Source: a virus
Virus record (IMG/VR): IMGVR_UViG_3300020053_000024
Location: 1 to 41,128 of that record
Length of the DNA: 41,128 nt
Reading direction: 5' to 3' (one strand)
The position numbers were made by a program, and so were the translations under genes. How positions within the stretch are numbered: the stretch's first letter is position 1; each line of letters starts with the position of its first letter. This document shows, piece after piece, positions 1 to 8,740 of the stretch. Below the pieces are notes generated by a model. It did no database searches. It was not told the origin of the DNA and saw nothing but the letters and a program-made list of their open reading frames with translations.

Positions 1-10
1 CAAGACATTG

Positions 11-841
11 TCATTGACCTTCTCCATTGAATCTGTCATAATATTTCTCCGTAAAATCTTTTTCAGTATAATGAAACACTGTGTCCTGCAAATGTCCACC
101 TATTTTAAGTTGTTGTTTATCATCAATAAAGCAACTAACACGGTCTTGCCATTTTGTTGTTTGTATTTTCCAACTTTGTGCATACGGTTTCATATGTACA
201 AACGTAGGAAATGGTAGTTTAGTATTTGTAACTATATGTTCAACACCTAACACTCTAATTGCTATTGCTGTACATACGTCAACGCTTAAAAACTTTTGCA
301 TTTTCTTAGGTGCATACCTTTCATAATAGTATTCCCAGTTTTTCATTACTTCTTCTAAACAAGTATAAAACTGTTTTGCAAATTCTGACTTTTTAAAATA
401 ATGTAATGCGACATAAATGTTTGGTAAGTTGTTTGCTTCGAACATTTTTCTATAGTATGTTACATTAAGTTTACACTGTTTATAATCTGTTACATTAGTT
501 GTATAAAATACATCATAATTTTGCATTAAATTCCACCAATGTGTTAAGTTATGACATACTATCATGTCTGTATCTAATACAAAAGTTTCGTCATATGGAC
601 AAGCATGATAAATTTTCCATCTGTTTTGTACTTTCCATTTGTGCTCATCTGCTTTATCTTCCCACGGAATAGGTACAATATCGTCAAACAGTCCTTCTTT
701 AATCCATTCAGTGTCTTCATTAGTTATTAAGCAAATTTTACTGTCTGGATTAGTTTTTCTAATACTCATTGCTAGTAATTCTGCTTGACGTACATAATTG
801 TCTTGTTCATTATTTTGTGCAAGAAAAGTAAAGTTAGGCAT
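11..841 (-). CDS. DxD glycosyltransferase-like protein (copy 2)
   Basis: A 276-residue protein with features of a GT-A type nucleotide-sugar transferase. It has an N-terminal NNEQDNYVRQA segment (residues 10-20), a strand ending CLITNED (37-43), and the metal/sugar-nucleotide DxD motif as LDTD at 89-92 in the context YDETFVLDTDMI. The next gene, 834-1673, has the same layout (NNEQIDYVAQA, then YDQTLVLDTDYI), so the two are tandem paralogs. They overlap by 8 bases and are probably cotranslated. Genes of this look are common in marine T4-like phages; their acceptor is unknown (virion protein glycosylation, DNA modification, or host surface sugar are all possible). The motif and fold type are seen in the sequence; the sugar and acceptor are not. 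The stop lies 11 bases from the window edge, so the gene is complete. Confidence 0.75.
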   Translation of the reverse strand: MPNFTFLAQNNEQDNYVRQAELLAMSIRKTNPDSKICLITNEDTEWIKEGLFDDIVPIPWEDKADEHKWKVQNRWKIYHACPYDETFVLDTDMIVCHNLTHWWNLMQNYDVFYTTNVTDYKQCKLNVTYYRKMFEANNLPNIYVALHYFKKSEFAKQFYTCLEEVMKNWEYYYERYAPKKMQKFLSVDVCTAIAIRVLGVEHIVTNTKLPFPTFVHMKPYAQSWKIQTTKWQDRVSCFIDDKQQLKIGGHLQDTVFHYTEKDFTEKYYDRFNGEGQ

Positions 842-1673
842 TAGAAATGTTCCTATTCAAACTAAACTTATTCATTACGTGTAAGTTTAAGCCTTTAGAT
901 TTTAAAAGGGTATACTCTCCCGATCTATTTTGTTTTTCAACTAATAAAGTTAATTCATCATCTTTAATTTTTTCTAAGATATCTTTACCTGTACTATAAA
1001 TCATCTTTCCTGGTAATTCTTTTACGAATCCAGATCCATAGTGTCCTGCCATAATATGTATTGCTATACTAAAAGCAAAGTCATTCCTATAAACACTGTT
1101 AGTAAGTTGATACAAGTTTCGATAGTGTTCATAATTTTCTTTAATATGTGTTATTAGATCAAAGAACACTTTATTAGATTTTGTTTTTCTAAAAAACACA
1201 ACTGTGGCCCAATAAAATTTTATACTAGTTTCACTTATTAAATCAAATTCTTCTGCTTCTCTCCATCCCGAAATATCAAGACTCTTTGAATAAACCATTA
1301 AGTCATTAACACTATTAAAACAACTTAGTAATAAGTCATTGGAAATAATATAGTCAGTATCTAGTACTAGTGTTTGATCGTATGGCGAAACATTATAAGC
1401 ATTATCTCTATTAAAATTCTTAAAGTTAAGAAGTTTGAACGACAACGCTCCATCATGATAGCGTTTTTTATTATATCTAATAGATGAAACTTCTATAATG
1501 TTATCAAATACTTCATTACCATTATAATATTTTTCAACCCTTGCTTTATCATCAGTAACTAAAGTAGTAGGAAGGTTCATGTACTGTTTTACACGATTGG
1601 CTAGATAACACGCTTGAGCAACGTAATCTATTTGTTCATTATTGTATGCAAATAAAAGAATCCCATTTGTCAT
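834..1673 (-). CDS. DxD glycosyltransferase-like protein (copy 1)
   Basis: A 279-residue protein, paralogous to its downstream neighbour. It starts with ILLFAYNNEQIDYVAQACYLA (about residues 5-25), continues with a TLVTDD strand (37-42), and carries the DxD motif as LDTD at 104-107 (context YDQTLVLDTDYIISND). Between them is an insert, KKRYHDGALSFKLLNFKNFN, that the other copy lacks in this form. The start codon overlaps the stop of the 114-residue gene as ATGA, and its own end overlaps the next start by 8 bases, so the three genes form one translationally coupled unit. A family of NNE..DYV sugar-nucleotide transferase-like proteins occurs in several copies in many marine myoviruses. Function as a glycosyltransferase is inferred from the DxD motif and layout; substrate unknown. 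Confidence 0.75.
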   Translation of the reverse strand: MTNGILLFAYNNEQIDYVAQACYLANRVKQYMNLPTTLVTDDKARVEKYYNGNEVFDNIIEVSSIRYNKKRYHDGALSFKLLNFKNFNRDNAYNVSPYDQTLVLDTDYIISNDLLLSCFNSVNDLMVYSKSLDISGWREAEEFDLISETSIKFYWATVVFFRKTKSNKVFFDLITHIKENYEHYRNLYQLTNSVYRNDFAFSIAIHIMAGHYGSGFVKELPGKMIYSTGKDILEKIKDDELTLLVEKQNRSGEYTLLKSKGLNLHVMNKFSLNRNISNA

Positions 1674-2014
1674 TCTACTAATCCGTCAACGGACCTACTT
1701 TTTGTTAATTTTTGATAAGACGTATGATATTCATTAAGAGCAACAAAGTACTTGTCAAAAATTTCTTCTTTAAATTTTTCAATACTTTGTATTTCAATAG
1801 GAATACTATTATCATCAATTAATATAAACGACTCTTGTCCGCTACCTAGTAATGTTTGGCAATAATTAATAAGTTCTTTAGTAATAGTAAATTGTCCACC
1901 TGCGCAGAAATAAATCGTATCTGTTACAAATTTTTCTTGTAACATACGCTTTTGATTTTCTAGTGTAGCAGAATAATTGCCAAATTCAAGGGCTTTTGAT
2001 AACTTCTCGTCCAT
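1670..2014 (-). CDS. Conserved hypothetical protein of marine T4-like phages
   Basis: A 114-residue, mostly hydrophilic protein with no signal peptide, membrane segment or catalytic motif that I recognise. Notable segments are ALEFGNYSATLENQKRMLQEKF (about 8-29, likely helical), a central IYFCAGGQFTITKELINY region, and a C-terminal helix ending SRSVDGLVE. From memory, proteins of this length and pattern occur next to structural genes in cyanophages, but I cannot name a function. It is the first gene after the terminator of the tail operon and overlaps the following glycosyltransferase gene by 4 bases (ATGA). No convincing Shine-Dalgarno precedes the ATG; instead a late-promoter-like TGTAAATA lies 7 bases upstream. 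It could be a partner of the two transferases or unrelated cargo. Confidence 0.7.
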   Translation of the reverse strand: MDEKLSKALEFGNYSATLENQKRMLQEKFVTDTIYFCAGGQFTITKELINYCQTLLGSGQESFILIDDNSIPIEIQSIEKFKEEIFDKYFVALNEYHTSYQKLTKSRSVDGLVE

Positions 2015-2021
2015 AGTACTG

Positions 2022-2029
2022 TATTTACA
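2022..2029 (-). promoter_or_regulatory. Late-promoter-like element (TGTAAATA)
   Basis: On the minus strand TGTAAATACAG lies between the tail-operon terminator and the start codon at 2014. It differs from the T4 late core TATAAATA at one position. Its place directly after a terminator fits a restart of transcription for the glycosyltransferase unit. In an AT-rich genome such a match can arise by chance. Confidence 0.4.
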
Positions 2030-2032
2030 GTC

Positions 2033-2063
2033 AAAAAAAAAGAGTCACTTAAAAAGTGACTCT
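2033..2063 (-). terminator. Rho-independent terminator of the tail operon
   Basis: A perfect 10-bp stem, AGAGTCACTT paired with AAGTGACTCT (2041-2050 with 2054-2063), closes a 3-base loop. On the minus strand it is followed at once by nine T residues (A run at 2033-2041 on the plus strand). It lies 47 bases after the stop of the last structural gene. This is a textbook intrinsic terminator for the leftward structural operon. Confidence 0.92.
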
Positions 2064-2066
2064 AGT

Positions 2067-2106
2067 GTGACGCCTTGCAACATCACGGTTCCTAAGGTAG
2101 TAGGAA
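2067..2106 (-). other. Two further hairpins in the 3' UTR of the tail operon
   Basis: Between the structural stop codon and the terminator are two more inverted repeats. One is TTCCTA/TAGGAA (2089-2094 with 2101-2106, 6-base loop). The other is GTGACG/CATCAC (2067-2072 with 2081-2086, one G-U pair, 8-base loop). With the terminator they make three stem-loops in series. A role in protecting the late mRNA 3' end is a guess. Confidence 0.5.
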
Positions 2107-2109
2107 TTC

Positions 2110-3042
2110 TTATGTTAAGTTATTTGTTGTAGCAAATGTTGGACTAGTTAATGCTACATAAAGACCAGTTGGTAATCTTTCGCCAACTACACTCTCTAAT
2201 GTACCAGTTACACTTTCGTCAATTGGGTTAATTGCGCCATCATTATTTGAGTCGCCAGCATCAGAACCAACATCGTCGTCTCTAAATTCAATTAAAAATT
2301 CAATTTGTGCTGTTGTATTCTCTTTTGCTTTGATATTATAATCGTTCATTGAATATACACCAGTTCCATCTTTCTGAAATACAAGTTGATAAGTTGATGT
2401 TAAATCAAAGTTTCCAAGACCTTGTGGAGTTCCTGGAGTAGTACCATTTGAAGTACAGTCATCTGATTTAAAAAGAACTGTTCCCATTGATGATAATAAG
2501 TTATTCCAATCGTTGTTCTTACCGTTTGAAACATCAGGATCTAAGTCTGCTGTAAAACGAATTTCTCCGCCTGCATTAAAGAAGTGTCTACGTGCATCAG
2601 CACTTGCAAAAGTAACTGTAACAACATGATCAACAATACCAGACCATGAAGTAGTTCTAGTACTTGAAGTTTTACTATTAGTAATTGTGCTTTGTGATGT
2701 ATCTACAGTATAAATTAAATCTTTATCTGTTTCAAGAGTAGTTGCTAAATCTTCATATTGAAGAATACCTCTACCTGTTCCGGTATCAGCCGAATCTTCT
2801 TCGATAACTTGGCCTGCCGCTACTGTTGCAATAGACTGTGGAACACTTCCAACTTGGTGTACTCTTGTTGCAACTAAATCAGTGTACAGATCAGCCATGT
2901 GTGTCGAATCGATAACTGTTTCTGCGGCTACTTGTGAACTTGCTAACACTTGTCCATATCCAAATTGACCGCTTCCGTTACCTAAAACGTTAGCCACCTT
3001 TGCTTGTAATGTATTATACCTTGCCGCTGTTACAACTGCCAT
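2110..3042 (-). CDS. Virion structural protein, last gene of the tail operon
   Basis: A 310-residue protein starting AVVTAARYNTLQAKVANVLG, with a helical N-terminal segment that includes GNGSGQFGYGQ (about 21-31). A long beta-rich part rich in Thr, Ser and Asp follows, ending GERLPTGLYVALTSPTF. No enzyme motif is visible. The pattern matches what is annotated as a structural protein in marine T4-like phages, by my recollection; no exact role is known to me. A Shine-Dalgarno, AAAGGGAAGAAG, precedes the ATG in the 13-base gap after the fibre gene, so it is probably translated from the same late message. A terminator follows. Likely a tail-tip or fibre-associated virion component, inferred from its place after three fibre-like genes. 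Confidence 0.7.
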   Translation of the reverse strand: MAVVTAARYNTLQAKVANVLGNGSGQFGYGQVLASSQVAAETVIDSTHMADLYTDLVATRVHQVGSVPQSIATVAAGQVIEEDSADTGTGRGILQYEDLATTLETDKDLIYTVDTSQSTITNSKTSSTRTTSWSGIVDHVVTVTFASADARRHFFNAGGEIRFTADLDPDVSNGKNNDWNNLLSSMGTVLFKSDDCTSNGTTPGTPQGLGNFDLTSTYQLVFQKDGTGVYSMNDYNIKAKENTTAQIEFLIEFRDDDVGSDAGDSNNDGAINPIDESVTGTLESVVGERLPTGLYVALTSPTFATTNNLT

Positions 3043-3055
3043 TTACTTCTTCCCT

Positions 3056-4534
3056 TTAAACTTTTAGTACAACTTCTACTAATTTTTCTTCGTGTCTATC
3101 ATTAGACTCTAGTGCAACACCTACTAATTCGCCTTCGTTGGCTTTTTGTGCAGTACCGTTAGCACCTACGTATAGTTTGTCGCCTTTGTTAACAGGTCCT
3201 ACAACTCTTACTGGTACTCTACCTTTAAGTGCAATCGCTTGACCTTCTGCATCTGCATTCATTAAGTAAGCAGGTTTAGCAGAAATAACACCAATTGGCA
3301 TTCCGTCAATTTGGCACCATGTAGTTTCTGAGTCTTCATTATCACTAACTGCCATAATAGTACCTGTTGGATACTCGTCATCAGTTGTGTATTTCTCTGC
3401 CAAGTCAGCGTAACGTGCTGTTGTAGCAGTACCGTTAAATAGGTTTGCATTTAGATTTGCTTGACTGTCTCTAACTGCAACTGTATCAGCAGTAGCCGAA
3501 GTACTTGCTGTTCTGTTATTCTGACCAACTACCATTGCGTTTGCTGTAGTTGCTGTACCGTTAAATGTTGTTGCCCAAACGTTGTTCCACTTGCTATTAG
3601 TATTACCTAAGTTGTAAGTGTTGTTTGCACCAGGAACAATACCTTCTGCTTTAATTTGCATTGGTTCTGTTACTTGTGACTGATCGTTGTCAACTTTAAA
3701 TCTAATTACAGTTCCAACTTCGTTTGCAATAACACCTTGGTTATCATTTTCAATTGAAACTCTTAAATCATTTGATGCACCAACAGTAAAGCCTGTATCA
3801 CTAAATCTTACAATTTCAGTAAATGATGATTCTTGTCCCGGAATACTTACAACGTATTCGCTTGCATCTCTTCCGCCTAATTTTTCTGAGTTAGTAGCAG
3901 TTCCCCACCATCTATGAGCAGTTGAAGTAACACCTTGTGTAGCGTTTGTTGTGTTCTTCATAGTCATACCTCTATGAATGACATCAAATCCTGTTATGGC
4001 ATTGTCGGGGTCGGATGAGTCAATCGTAAAGTCTGACGCTGAAAGTACAACAACTACTTCATCGTTTACAGTACCTTTAATAACTGTTCGTTGTGCTTGT
4101 GAAATATCTCTTACTGTATCAGTAACAAAACTAGTTAAAGTATCACCTTGTGATTGTGGACCAATTAGGATAAAACCTGTTCCTGTGTTTGCATACAACT
4201 GATTGTTTGCATTATCCCACCAAAAGTCACCTTCAGTAAGTCCTGATGGTTGTGAAGAACTTACTTCAGCACCGCCAGTTGTTCTAAATTTTGTGCCGTC
4301 ATAAAATTTTAGTTTGCTTACTCCTGAATCAAACCAAATTTGACCTGCTATTGCTCTGGATGGTGAATTTGCACTTGAAAAATTTTCTAGTAAATGAACG
4401 AAATTTTCGTTCTGGATTTCACCGTAACCAGCATAGTTTTTACCAACTAGTTTAAGACTAGTAGTTTGATCGACTGTACCGTCTTCAACTACCGCAATCT
4501 GCGAACCGTCGGTTTTATTAATAATATATGCCAT
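3056..4534 (-). CDS. Fibre-like virion protein A with a C-terminal autoprocessing-like domain
   Basis: A 492-residue member of a three-gene paralogous set with 4568-6667 and 6667-8736. The shared N-terminal module (about residues 1-120) starts MAYIINKTDG and has the pattern NENFVHLLENF, then GQIWFD, then LKFYDGTKF, then GDFWWDNANNQLY. The middle is a beta-rich shaft with SKWNNVWATTFNGTATTA-type repeats. The last 120 residues start ADLAEKYTTDDEYPTGTIM and contain LKGRVPVRVVGPVNKGD. This resembles the C-terminal intramolecular-chaperone/autoproteolytic domain of phage fibre and spike proteins (the peptidase G2 type); I infer this from the pattern and cannot confirm cleavage. It has its own ribosome site (AAAGGGG) and a late-promoter-like element upstream. 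Probably a tail-fibre or adhesin component. Confidence 0.75.
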   Translation of the reverse strand: MAYIINKTDGSQIAVVEDGTVDQTTSLKLVGKNYAGYGEIQNENFVHLLENFSSANSPSRAIAGQIWFDSGVSKLKFYDGTKFRTTGGAEVSSSQPSGLTEGDFWWDNANNQLYANTGTGFILIGPQSQGDTLTSFVTDTVRDISQAQRTVIKGTVNDEVVVVLSASDFTIDSSDPDNAITGFDVIHRGMTMKNTTNATQGVTSTAHRWWGTATNSEKLGGRDASEYVVSIPGQESSFTEIVRFSDTGFTVGASNDLRVSIENDNQGVIANEVGTVIRFKVDNDQSQVTEPMQIKAEGIVPGANNTYNLGNTNSKWNNVWATTFNGTATTANAMVVGQNNRTASTSATADTVAVRDSQANLNANLFNGTATTARYADLAEKYTTDDEYPTGTIMAVSDNEDSETTWCQIDGMPIGVISAKPAYLMNADAEGQAIALKGRVPVRVVGPVNKGDKLYVGANGTAQKANEGELVGVALESNDRHEEKLVEVVLKV

Positions 4535-4558
4535 AGTTTCTAACCCCTTTATTGTATA

Positions 4559-4566
4559 TATTTATC
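4559..4566 (-). promoter_or_regulatory. Late-promoter-like element (GATAAATA)
   Basis: On the minus strand GATAAATATATACAATAAAG lies 24 bases upstream of the fibre A start at 4534 and abuts the stop of the preceding gene at 4568. Seven of eight core bases match the T4 late TATAAATA, and a Shine-Dalgarno (AAAGGGG) sits between it and the ATG. Confidence 0.5.
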
Positions 4567-4567
4567 G

Positions 4568-6667
4568 TTATACCGCAGAACTTTGTCCGCTAGTATAAGT
4601 CCATACGCCCCCGTTTACTGTACAAATTAGTTTGTATCTTGAAACAGTTAAACTAACTGCACCGTTAACATCACTAAATTCTACGTCTTTAAGTACACTT
4701 TCGTTCTCATTACCTACTTCAGAAACTCTAGTTGCTGTTGCTGAATTAGCATCGTATGTTCCTGCTTCACCACTTGTGTTTGCAGAAATAATTGCTTCAG
4801 TAGTTGACAATACACTGTCTACTGTAAATGTTCCAGTTAGCGAAGCCATAGGTGTACCGCTATTTACTGTAGCACCTGTAATATCAATTTGTCTACCTGC
4901 TGTGTATTTGTGAACACCATTAGTAGTAATTGTAGTTGTTGTACCTTTAATAATGCTCGTAATAAGATTTGAACTTGCTGAAACAGTATGATCAACTTCA
5001 ACTGTTGACTCTTCTAATGCAGTGTTTAGATCACTTGCAGTAAACAATGCTGATGCTGATGTTTGATCTGTTGCATGAATCTTTGCTTGAACTCCATTAA
5101 TCTTTGTACTTGCTGGAACAATTTCTTCTAACAATGTTGTAATTTTTGCCGCAAATGTTGCTCCGCCACCTTGTGCTGGATCATATCCTAATCCAGTAAT
5201 GTTTAATGCCAGTACTACACCTTCGTTATCAATTGCATTATCAACATAAAGTTTTGTTGCCGCATCTGTATCTTGTGCCGGTGTTCCTAATCCTCTAATT
5301 ATTTTGCTATCAACAATTTCAATAATTGCTGTTGCACTTGTTAATTGTAAAGGTTGTACAACTGATGAAATTAAGTTTCCGTTAATGTTAACATTATCTA
5401 CATTCAAGTTAGTAAGGGTACCAACTGATGTTAAATCAGGAGCACTTGCAATGTAAGTCATTTCTGTACCACTAAACACTGTGTTACCGTTTAACTTGTA
5501 CCCTAGGTCTGAATCCCAATAAACATTTGATGTCCAAGAATTAGTTGTATTTTTCCAAAGTAACTCTTTATCGTTCGGAGTTGCTTTTACAATAAAACCA
5601 GCATTATCAACTTCTGGATCTGTTAATAATGTACTATCACTTGCAATAGCAAGTTCAATATTTTTATCCTGAATCCTCATGTTTTCTACATCTGTTTGGA
5701 ATGTTTCGCCAGATATAGTTAGGTTACCGGCAATTTTTACATCACCGCCAACGTCTAATGTTGCTTGAGGATTATTATTAAAAATTCCTATATAACTATT
5801 TGCAGTATTAACTTTAATTGCACTTGTGGAACCTGTTGCTTTTCTAACTTTAACTTCTAAGTTTCTATCACGAACTGTATTTTCAATTAATGTTTGGTTA
5901 TTTACAATTTTAATAACAATATTATCTTCTGGACCAATTGTAATACCACCGTTATTAATAGTAGTAATTGTTCCATTGGTTACACCATTAGCATCTGTAG
6001 GTAAAAACTGTGATGCGTTTTTCTTAATACCTTGTGCATTAATAATAGTATCTGCTGACGTTGCTGTTCCGTGGAATTTAAAATCGTCATTAATTATATT
6101 AATTCCTTTTTCAACTGCGCCGTTAATGCCATTAATAGTATTACTTGAATCTGGAGTAAATCTAATATTAGAAAGTACTGCTTCTGTTGTACCTCCTACA
6201 TTTAATTTTACTATTGTTCTGTTACTTTGTGTATTATCAAGAACTGTTTCGGTTGAAAATCCCGACAGTCCTTCTGAACTTGCATATGGAGGTCCTACAA
6301 GAACTAAATCAGTTCCATCATAGAAATATAACTTGTTGTTTAAATTGTCGATCCAAAGATCACCTGTAACCATTTGTGGTTGTGTTGGACTTACAATAGG
6401 TCCGCCGGCACTTTTAAATTGTGCGCCGTCATATAATTTTAAACGTGACTCGCTTGAGTCGTACCATAATTGTCCAGTTAAAGGATTAGCAGGTGCTTGT
6501 GTGTTGGTAAAGTTTTCCAACATCTTGACAAAGTTTTCATTAATAGATTCACCAAAGCCTGAATAGTTACGACCAATTAGAGAAATATCTGTTGTTTGTG
6601 TATTAAGTTGTCCATCAACTAGTTCTACTAATAAATCACCATTCGTTTTGTTAATCTGATATGCCAT
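4568..6667 (-). CDS. Fibre-like virion protein B
   Basis: A 699-residue paralog of its two neighbours. The N-terminal module shows MAYQINKTNG, then INENFVKMLENF, GQLWYD, LKLYDGAQF and GDLWIDNLNNKLYFYDG, matching proteins A and C over about 125 residues. The middle includes a coiled, trimeric-shaft-like stretch (AKIAGNLTISGETFQTDVENMRIQD region, about 310-335) of a kind common in fibres where a sample-level domain is followed by DKNIELAIAS. The C-terminal part is Thr/Ser-rich and beta-like with no collar or autoprocessing domain visible. Start and stop overlap the upstream gene as TAATG, so translation is coupled. A fibre or receptor-binding component is inferred from the paralogy and position; the binding target is unknown. 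Confidence 0.72.
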   Translation of the reverse strand: MAYQINKTNGDLLVELVDGQLNTQTTDISLIGRNYSGFGESINENFVKMLENFTNTQAPANPLTGQLWYDSSESRLKLYDGAQFKSAGGPIVSPTQPQMVTGDLWIDNLNNKLYFYDGTDLVLVGPPYASSEGLSGFSTETVLDNTQSNRTIVKLNVGGTTEAVLSNIRFTPDSSNTINGINGAVEKGINIINDDFKFHGTATSADTIINAQGIKKNASQFLPTDANGVTNGTITTINNGGITIGPEDNIVIKIVNNQTLIENTVRDRNLEVKVRKATGSTSAIKVNTANSYIGIFNNNPQATLDVGGDVKIAGNLTISGETFQTDVENMRIQDKNIELAIASDSTLLTDPEVDNAGFIVKATPNDKELLWKNTTNSWTSNVYWDSDLGYKLNGNTVFSGTEMTYIASAPDLTSVGTLTNLNVDNVNINGNLISSVVQPLQLTSATAIIEIVDSKIIRGLGTPAQDTDAATKLYVDNAIDNEGVVLALNITGLGYDPAQGGGATFAAKITTLLEEIVPASTKINGVQAKIHATDQTSASALFTASDLNTALEESTVEVDHTVSASSNLITSIIKGTTTTITTNGVHKYTAGRQIDITGATVNSGTPMASLTGTFTVDSVLSTTEAIISANTSGEAGTYDANSATATRVSEVGNENESVLKDVEFSDVNGAVSLTVSRYKLICTVNGGVWTYTSGQSSAV

Positions 6668-8736
6668 TATTTTGCCCCCGCGTAAATTAGATAGTTAACA
6701 GCCAGGTAAGGATTCATAATATCAAAATCTTGTCCTACTGTTGTTGTACTTACCACGCCTCCTGAGAATGGAAACTTCTGTCCTGCATTTGTTCCTGTTG
6801 GAGCATCGGCTACTGTAGCATCTGCATCTACTGGTGCACCTTGAACATCACGTGATACGTAATATTGTGTACCACTTGGTCCACGTAAATCGTGTTCGTG
6901 TTCTGGTAAGTTTTCAACTTTAATTGGTTTCTTTTCAAATCCTGCTGTGCCGCCAAGTGTATCAGCGTTAGCATCAGTAACTCTATTTGCTGATCCTTGT
7001 TGTGTACCCATGTTGTCTTGGCCTAGCGGGAATCTACCACGTAAGTCTGGTAATGCAAATTTACCTAACGCCGGATTTGCTTTATATTTTGTTCCGATAA
7101 TTTCATACAATTGAGGCCAATCAACAATAAATTCTTCTCTACCGTCACATAATAACCATCCATTTAAATCTGATGCTGTACTGTTATCTCCTGCATATGG
7201 AACTATCATTCCAACTGGATTAACTGGTAATGCACTAAACAAGTTACTTCTTGATATTTTTTTAAGACCTGTTCCGCTACCATTTTCGTCATTAAGTCTA
7301 TTAATTAAAAGTTCGTCATCAAATCTCGATGTTGGAACGTTTGGCTTATTAGTAACAAATGTACTATTAACACTAATATCAAATGTTTTAACTAGTGTAG
7401 TTTCGCCTGGTGCTGTATACTGTCCGTCAAAAATAATGTTCGGAGCAGTTACGTCACCTGTAACTTGGAATGTTGTTCTTGAAGCAAGTTTATCTGAACT
7501 TCCTGAACGTCCTGTAACTGTTCCAGTTACATTACCTACTAAGTTACCTTTAAAAGTATTTGCATTAACTTCTGCAAATTTTAATATTGCAGATCCAATG
7601 CTTCTTGTGTTTGATGTATCTGGAAGTAGTGATCCGCCAAACGTTGCGGTTGATCCTACTTCTAATTCATTTCCAATCCTTGCACTCTTAGCAACACCAA
7701 GTCCGCCTTTTGTTGTAATAGCACCTGTTGAAATATTAACTGCTTCTGCAATTCCATTAATAATAAGGTTGTTACTAATAATAGCATTACCAGTTACGTC
7801 TAATGCTTCTGCTGGTGATAAGTTATTAATACCAACTTTTTGTGTTGAGTCAATTCTGATAACAGGTTGTAGGTTACCTGCATTATTAATTCTTAAGTCA
7901 ATGTTTGCACCAGAAGTATTATTTGAAATAATTGCATTCTGTCCTTCAATACCAATTTGAACAACTGCATCACTTCCAACTTGTACACCTGAGTTATTTC
8001 TAATAATTAATCCTTTAGAAGAAATTGACTCTTTATCGCCTCTTAAGAAATTTTCTGCTGAAACAGGGTTAGCCTCTCCAGCAATAATTAAACTTTCTGC
8101 TTTTTCTGCAATACCGTAATACTTTGCAACACCAGCGCCAGTAATATCAGCAGAACTCATATTAAAGCCTGCCTTCAGCGAACTAAATCCTTGTATTGTT
8201 GCCTTTGGAGTAAATGCACTTGTAGCATAAATGGCAAGTACTTTGCCGCCTATTTCAACTTTAAGTGCTGTATAATTAACGTTGTCTGTTCCTGTTAATG
8301 TTGAAGGTCGAACACCTGCGGCTAAACCGTCACTAAATTCTGGACCAACTAAAATCCAACCTGAACCTGTATACAAATATAACTGTTGATTGTCTGTATC
8401 TGCCCATAAATCTCCAGCAACTGAATTAGCAACATCTGGTGCTGACTCACCTCTTTTTAATCCTCCGGCTTCAATCCAGTTAGTGCCGTCATAAATTTTA
8501 AGAATGTTAACACCGATAGATGTATCATACCATAACTGACCTTCTACTGGTCTTTGTGGTGCTGTTGTATTTGAAAAGTTTTCTAATAGTTGTAAAAAGT
8601 TTTGACCAATTAACGTACCGTAATCAGTAGTAAATCTTCCTGGGATACTTAAACTAGTTGACGTATCAACTGTGTTATCCTCAATGACTATACTACCTTT
8701 ATTAGTAATGTCAGTGTAGTTAATAGTATATGCCAT
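6667..8736 (-). CDS. Short-tail-fibre-like protein C with tail collar domain
   Basis: A 689-residue protein. The N-terminal module is shared with fibres A and B (MAYTINYTDI; GQNFLQLLENFSNT; GQLWYDT; LKIYDGTNW; GDLWADTDNQQLYLY). From about residue 505 it has a phage tail collar domain: NPVGMIVPYAGD, then LNGWLLCDGRE, then ALPDLRGRFPLGQDN, and a His pair in LPEHEHDL. That domain occurs in gp12-type short tail fibres and in many fibre tips. The middle contains shaft-like repeats (GNLVGNVTGTVTGRSGSSDKLA). The combination suggests a receptor-contacting fibre whose N-terminal module docks to the same site as proteins A and B. The domain call is firm; the exact place on the virion is inferred. Confidence 0.85.
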   Translation of the reverse strand: MAYTINYTDITNKGSIVIEDNTVDTSTSLSIPGRFTTDYGTLIGQNFLQLLENFSNTTAPQRPVEGQLWYDTSIGVNILKIYDGTNWIEAGGLKRGESAPDVANSVAGDLWADTDNQQLYLYTGSGWILVGPEFSDGLAAGVRPSTLTGTDNVNYTALKVEIGGKVLAIYATSAFTPKATIQGFSSLKAGFNMSSADITGAGVAKYYGIAEKAESLIIAGEANPVSAENFLRGDKESISSKGLIIRNNSGVQVGSDAVVQIGIEGQNAIISNNTSGANIDLRINNAGNLQPVIRIDSTQKVGINNLSPAEALDVTGNAIISNNLIINGIAEAVNISTGAITTKGGLGVAKSARIGNELEVGSTATFGGSLLPDTSNTRSIGSAILKFAEVNANTFKGNLVGNVTGTVTGRSGSSDKLASRTTFQVTGDVTAPNIIFDGQYTAPGETTLVKTFDISVNSTFVTNKPNVPTSRFDDELLINRLNDENGSGTGLKKISRSNLFSALPVNPVGMIVPYAGDNSTASDLNGWLLCDGREEFIVDWPQLYEIIGTKYKANPALGKFALPDLRGRFPLGQDNMGTQQGSANRVTDANADTLGGTAGFEKKPIKVENLPEHEHDLRGPSGTQYYVSRDVQGAPVDADATVADAPTGTNAGQKFPFSGGVVSTTTVGQDFDIMNPYLAVNYLIYAGAK

Positions 8737-8740
8737 CTAA

